Positions 6,265 through 9,092 of a stretch of 9,092 bases of DNA are shown here, one piece after another. The stretch comes from an uncultured Coriobacteriales bacterium. GTDB taxonomy: Bacteria; Actinomycetota; Coriobacteriia; Coriobacteriales; UMGS124. The notes under the pieces were generated by a model. That model was given only the letters and a program-made list of their open reading frames with translations. It made no database searches and was not told the origin of the DNA. The stretch spans positions 1 to 9,092 of the forward strand of contig CABQHM010000095.1 in assembly GCA_902464015.1 (NCBI GenBank), given 5' to 3'. The translations under genes and the position numbers were made by a program. Within the stretch, counting starts at the first letter, position 1. Every line of letters starts with the position of its first letter.

Positions 6265-6312
6265 AGGTGCACCTGCGAGATTTCTCCGATAGGTCCATCT
6301 AGCTGCTCGAAA

Positions 6313-6346
6313 GGGCGGCGCACTCATCACAGTGCGCCGCCCTATT
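6313..6346. terminator. Intrinsic terminator, probably bidirectional
   Basis: A perfect 12-bp stem (6313-6324 with 6331-6342) closes the loop CATCAC. On the plus strand TATTTT follows; on the minus strand TTTCG follows. It lies 25 bases beyond the stop codon of the minus-strand oxidoreductase remnant and is the likely end of that operon. Confidence 0.8.
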
Positions 6347-6367
6347 TTGCATGTGGGCCGTCGGTTT

Positions 6368-7072
6368 CTAGATCTTCCTCGCCGCCAGGTTGCCGCTACG
6401 GATGGCCAAGCCGATGTTCCAGGGACTTGCGCAATCGCCCACTGGGTAGACGTCATAGCTTGCAGCAAGTTCGTCGGCGAGTGCGGTGTTTGGCACCATG
6501 TCCTGCAGGTCGATGATGCTGTCGCAGGGGAGGAGCTTCTGGACGCCGCTTGCCATGGCGATCGACAGGCCCTCCTCGGAGACTCCCTCGATGGTGCAAG
6601 AGTTCCAAATCTTGACGCCCTGGGAGGTCAGGTGGGGGATGACGTAGGTGCGGACCCACATGGACTGTTCCTTGCCCACCTCGCTCTGGGGCGCGCCGTG
6701 CACCATCTGAACCTTCTTGCCCTGTGCCACGAGCCAGAGCGCGCAATCGACGGCCTGGGCGCCGGCGCCCAGGATGATGACTTGCTCGCCGAGGTCGGCG
6801 GTGGGGATCTGATCGAAGTCGTAGACGGGCTTCTCGTTGGGCGCGAGGGTGACTGTTCGCTGGCCACCCACGGCTACCACCACAGCGTCGGGGTCCTCTG
6901 CTGCCACGGTGGCTGCGTCGGCCTCGACACCCGTGACCACGTTTACGCCGGCGAGCTCTAGCTGACGGGTCAGGTAGGCGATGAGGTCGCCGAGGCGTTC
7001 GTGCTCGCCCTTGAAGGCGCGCGCCGCGCGCACCAGGCCACCCAGCTCGGAGTCCTTCCGTGAGTGCGTGAC
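6368..7072 (-). pseudogene. C-terminal remnant of an Old Yellow Enzyme-family NADH:flavin oxidoreductase
   Basis: About 234 residues match the last third of the OYE/2,4-dienoyl-CoA reductase type (usual length about 640-680). Homology starts at RVTHSRKDSELGG, the end of the second FAD strand. It continues through the NAD(P)H Rossmann motif VIILGAGAQAVD and ends with the FAD motif YPVGDCASPWNIGLAIRSGNLAARKI (split here: YPVGDCASPW, then NIGLAIRSGN, then LAARKI). The FMN-binding TIM barrel, the four-cysteine Fe-S site and the FAD GxGxxG motif are all absent. The frame extends into the hairpin at 7071-7107, where a GTG at 7102 is no credible start. Homology stops at that hairpin, so a deletion or insertion has removed about 400 codons. 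No in-frame stop has accumulated, so the loss may be recent. It was probably co-transcribed behind reductase 2. A short expressed NADH-binding protein cannot be excluded. Confidence 0.8.
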
Positions 7073-7111
7073 CCGGTGGGTCTTCCACCGTGGGAGGCCC
7101 ACCGGGTTTTT
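7071..7111 (+). terminator. Terminator-like hairpin facing plus, at the pseudogene breakpoint
   Basis: ACCCGGTGGG (7071-7080) pairs with CCCACCGGGT (7098-7107), and the stem continues inward for seven more pairs including G-U pairs, leaving a 3-base loop. A run of five T (7107-7111) follows on the plus strand only. No plus-strand gene ends here. On the minus strand the hairpin follows the reductase 2 stop codon but lacks a T-run, so it may only protect that mRNA's 3' end. Confidence 0.6.
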
Positions 7112-7153
7112 GTGAGGCGGGGCTGCTACCGTGCCCGCCCACCCCTCCGGGCG

Positions 7154-8824
7154 CTACTTCTCTCCGAGCTTGGTGCCGCACAGGTAACCCGAGGTCACGG
7201 CGTTGCCCAAGGCGATGCCGGAGCCCACGTAGGTGTCGTTGAAGAGGCACGAGCCTGCCTCGTTGCCCACGGCGTACAGGCCCTTGACGGGCAGGCGGTT
7301 CCAGTCGAGGGCCTCGTAGTCGGCGTTGGTGAGCAGGCCGCCCCACGAGCCGAGGTTGTTTTCTTCCGCGATGACGATGTAGTACGGGCCCTCGCCGTAG
7401 GCGATGAGGTTGTCTGCGGCCTTGCCGAGCTGCTCGTCGACCCCCTCGGCACAATAGCCCTCGTAGGCCTCGAACTGGCGCGTGAAGATGTCGACGTCCA
7501 TCCCGGCAGCCAGGGCGAGCTCCTCGGGCGTGTCCCCCTTGTAGCCCGCGCCCGCCTCGACCATGGCGTCAAATACACCTGCGATGTTCTCCCACGGCGT
7601 GTCCAGCTCGAACTCCGGCTTGTAGCGCGGCGGCAGGCCAGGGCTCTTCTCGATGCCAAGGCCGGCGAGGCCTTCCTGCTCGAGGGTGTCCATGATGCCC
7701 TTGGAAACGACCACATAGTGGAAGGAGCCCTGGTAGGCGCTCGTGTTTGCCGCAGCGACGGCTGACAGGGCGTTCTCCTCGTTGCGGAAACGTGCGCCTG
7801 TTGCGCTGACGTTCATGAGCTTGGCCACGTAGCACAAGATCATGGGGTACTTGGCGGGGAAGGCGTCGAACTGCTCGGCGAGGGGGTCGTTGGCACGGGC
7901 AAGCGTCTGGTGCAGCATCTGACCGCCGAAGTTCTGCGGCTTTTGGGCGCCGGCGCGCCAAGCCATCTCCAGGCCTTCGCCGACGTTCTGGGGCAGTCCG
8001 CCCAGAACGCCACGGAAGCGGAAGACGCGCTCGACCATGTCGAGGTTTCCGCCGTAGCCGCCGGTCGCGATGACCGTCGCCGCCGCGTTTATCTGCAGGC
8101 CTTTGCCCTCAGCGTCCACGACCACGGCGCCCGTGACCTTGCCCTCGTCGTCCACGACCAGGCGCTTGGCGCATGTGCCGGTGAGCACTTCGCCGCCGTT
8201 CGCCACGACGGTGCGGTCGAGTGCGTCGAGGAACAGCTGCTCGCGGACGGAGTAGTCGGGGAACTTGACCATTGAGGCGGAGAACCACGGCGTGAACTCC
8301 CAGCCGTTGTCGCTCATCCAGTCGATGGCCTCGCCGCTCTTCTCCAGGAGCTGTTTGACGCTGGCGGCGTCGACGCGGTAGTGCGACCCCGCAATCCAGT
8401 CGTTGAGCAGGGGCAGGATGTCGGTCTGCTCCCCGGCGTCCAGGGCTATGCGGCTGTTGTAGCCGATGGGGCCGCTGGACAGGTTGCTGGCACCGCCGAT
8501 GGTGTCGGTCTTCTCCACGAGGATGACCTTTTTGCCCAGCTCGCCGGCGCGGATGGCCGTGTTGGACCCCGAGACGCCCGCGCCGATCACGAGAACGTCG
8601 CAGCCTTTGGTGTCTGCGACCTCGACCTGCTCGGAAGTGTTTCCAGGCAAGACCGAGGCGATGTCAACGTTGAGGACGCTGGCCCAGTCGCTGTCTGCCG
8701 CCTCGTCTGCAATCGCCGGGCGGGGTGCAAGCGTCGGTGCCGCCGCGACCCCGAGTGCGGCCGCGGCCGTCCCGAGGGCGGTTCCGGCCACGAAGTGCTG
8801 GCGGGTGATGTTCTTGGCGTTCAT
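7154..8824 (-). CDS. FAD-dependent oxidoreductase (fumarate reductase flavoprotein superfamily), reductase 2
   Basis: 556 residues. ATG 8824 has AAAAGGGAG six bases upstream; an earlier in-frame start at 8887 has no support. The N-terminus reads ITRQHFVAGTALGTAAAALG, then an AIAD cleavage-like site near residue 39. This is a Tat-type signal with Gln in place of the second Arg. The FAD fold shows GAGVSG (81-86), strand end E104, TGARFRNEE (342-350), and GLYAVGNEAG (515-524). The C-terminal block with Tyr532 and Gly536 aligns with the Tyr487/Gly491 motif of 3-ketosteroid dehydrogenase KstD1. The HTxGG and NRLGGN motifs of fumarate and urocanate reductases are missing. No FMN or haem domain is present. 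It heads a minus-strand unit with the OYE remnant behind it. The likely role is reduction of an organic, perhaps enone-type, acceptor outside the membrane; the substrate is unknown. Confidence 0.9.
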   Translation of the reverse strand: MNAKNITRQHFVAGTALGTAAAALGVAAAPTLAPRPAIADEAADSDWASVLNVDIASVLPGNTSEQVEVADTKGCDVLVIGAGVSGSNTAIRAGELGKKVILVEKTDTIGGASNLSSGPIGYNSRIALDAGEQTDILPLLNDWIAGSHYRVDAASVKQLLEKSGEAIDWMSDNGWEFTPWFSASMVKFPDYSVREQLFLDALDRTVVANGGEVLTGTCAKRLVVDDEGKVTGAVVVDAEGKGLQINAAATVIATGGYGGNLDMVERVFRFRGVLGGLPQNVGEGLEMAWRAGAQKPQNFGGQMLHQTLARANDPLAEQFDAFPAKYPMILCYVAKLMNVSATGARFRNEENALSAVAAANTSAYQGSFHYVVVSKGIMDTLEQEGLAGLGIEKSPGLPPRYKPEFELDTPWENIAGVFDAMVEAGAGYKGDTPEELALAAGMDVDIFTRQFEAYEGYCAEGVDEQLGKAADNLIAYGEGPYYIVIAEENNLGSWGGLLTNADYEALDWNRLPVKGLYAVGNEAGSCLFNDTYVGSGIALGNAVTSGYLCGTKLGEK

Positions 8825-8903
8825 GGCATGCTCCCTTTTGCGCATTTCCCCCGGCTGGCGCATGGGCGTCGCGCACCCGGGTGGCAAGGCGCGTCCACGT
8901 TGT

Positions 8904-8922
8904 GGTCGGCCCCCTGCCGACC
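8904..8922 (-). promoter_or_regulatory. Leader hairpin upstream of reductase 2
   Basis: GGTCGGC (8904-8910) and GCCGACC (8916-8922) form a perfect 7-bp stem with a 5-base loop. If transcription starts near 8928, this hairpin sits at the very 5' end of the mRNA, where such structures often protect against decay. It could also be a DNA dyad. Confidence 0.35.
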
Positions 8923-8934
8923 TCGTTGGGCATG

Positions 8935-8978
8935 GTTATAGGCCTTAGGTCTTTTAAACGGCAGACCCCCATGGGGTC
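8935..8978 (-). promoter_or_regulatory. Probable promoter and upstream dyad of reductase 2
   Basis: On the minus strand TATAAC (8935-8940) is a good -10 box (five of six), but no -35 box exists at the right distance. Just above that position is the dyad GACCCCC-ATGGGGTC (8964-8978), palindromic except for one extra C. A weak -35 with an adjacent dyad suggests activator control. The leader would be about 104 bases. Confidence 0.45.
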
Positions 8979-9008
8979 GGACAATCTACCAGGCAACATG
9001 CACGCCAG

Positions 9009-9039
9009 ACCCACGGTGGGTGGGCTTGGCGTATATAAT
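9009..9039 (+). promoter_or_regulatory. Divergent promoter leading out of the right edge
   Basis: TATAAT (9034-9039) is a perfect -10 box on the plus strand. The -35 position holds no consensus but lies within the perfect dyad ACCCAC-G-GTGGGT (9009-9021). It points to a regulated plus-strand gene starting beyond base 9092, back to back with reductase 2. No start codon with support is visible in the remaining 53 bases. Confidence 0.5.
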
Positions 9040-9092
9040 GCCCGTAGGGCGGCAAGGGGGTCGCCGACGCGGGCCGAAGGGCGGGGCGGGTC

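Noticed and set aside
5851..6516. 221-codon plus-strand open frame across the repeats
   Set aside because: It runs through the inverted repeat, the tandem repeats and a terminator hairpin; no ribosome-binding site and no domain. The 14-residue periodicity comes from the 42-bp DNA repeats.
6332..6961. 209-codon plus-strand open frame opposite the oxidoreductase remnant
   Set aside because: Antisense to recognisable NAD(P)H/FAD domain sequence and without translation signals.
7064..7765. 233-codon plus-strand open frame opposite reductase 2
   Set aside because: Shadow of the reductase reading frame; no recognisable domain.

Overview
The window is GC-rich (roughly 60-65% by eye). Its gene content points to a Coriobacteriia actinobacterium, most likely an Eggerthellaceae-type anaerobe (Eggerthella, Gordonibacter or Slackia relatives). 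Three things support this: two exported stand-alone FAD reductases of the fumarate-reductase-flavoprotein superfamily, a LuxR-type regulator fused to a 12-helix membrane domain, and a remnant of an Old Yellow Enzyme-like flavin oxidoreductase. The taxonomic call is inference; no rRNA or marker gene is present.

Layout. 1-492: two terminator hairpins and an otherwise empty stretch. 493-2283 (minus): membrane-bound LuxR regulator. 2284-2646: a divergent control region with two dyads. 2647-4689 (plus): Tat-exported FAD reductase 1 with a repetitive Ala/Pro/Glu tail, followed by a strong terminator. 4925-5338 (plus): Nudix hydrolase. 5339-6310: about 970 bases with no credible protein gene but dense in structure. 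It holds a strong promoter with a dyad over its -10 box, a candidate C-rich structured RNA built from a duplicated hairpin module, a perfect 20-bp palindrome with a second partial copy, a 232-bp imperfect inverted repeat with a perfect central hairpin, and three degenerate 42-bp tandem repeats. 6313-6346: terminator. 6368-7072 (minus): C-terminal third of an OYE-type oxidoreductase, cut off exactly at a hairpin. 7154-8824 (minus): FAD reductase 2. 8825-9092: its leader and promoter, and a divergent plus-strand promoter that leads out of the window.

How it may work. In this lineage, exported FAD reductases commonly pass electrons from the membrane quinone pool to organic acceptors, and neighbouring 12-helix LuxR proteins are thought to sense the substrate. 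The regulator at 493-2283 and reductase 1 fit such a divergent pair. Both reductases lack the His and Arg motifs of fumarate and urocanate reductases and carry a Tyr near the C-terminal FAD motif, as in ketosteroid dehydrogenases. This suggests an enone-like substrate rather than a dicarboxylate (inference). Neither has an FMN-binding or haem domain, and no cytochrome partner lies in the window.

The least explained part is 5339-6310. The strongest candidate for something undescribed is the promoter-driven RNA at about 5430-5636, where the same 14-base CCUCC-containing linker occurs twice, each copy followed by a hairpin whose stem differs in sequence but is preserved in structure.
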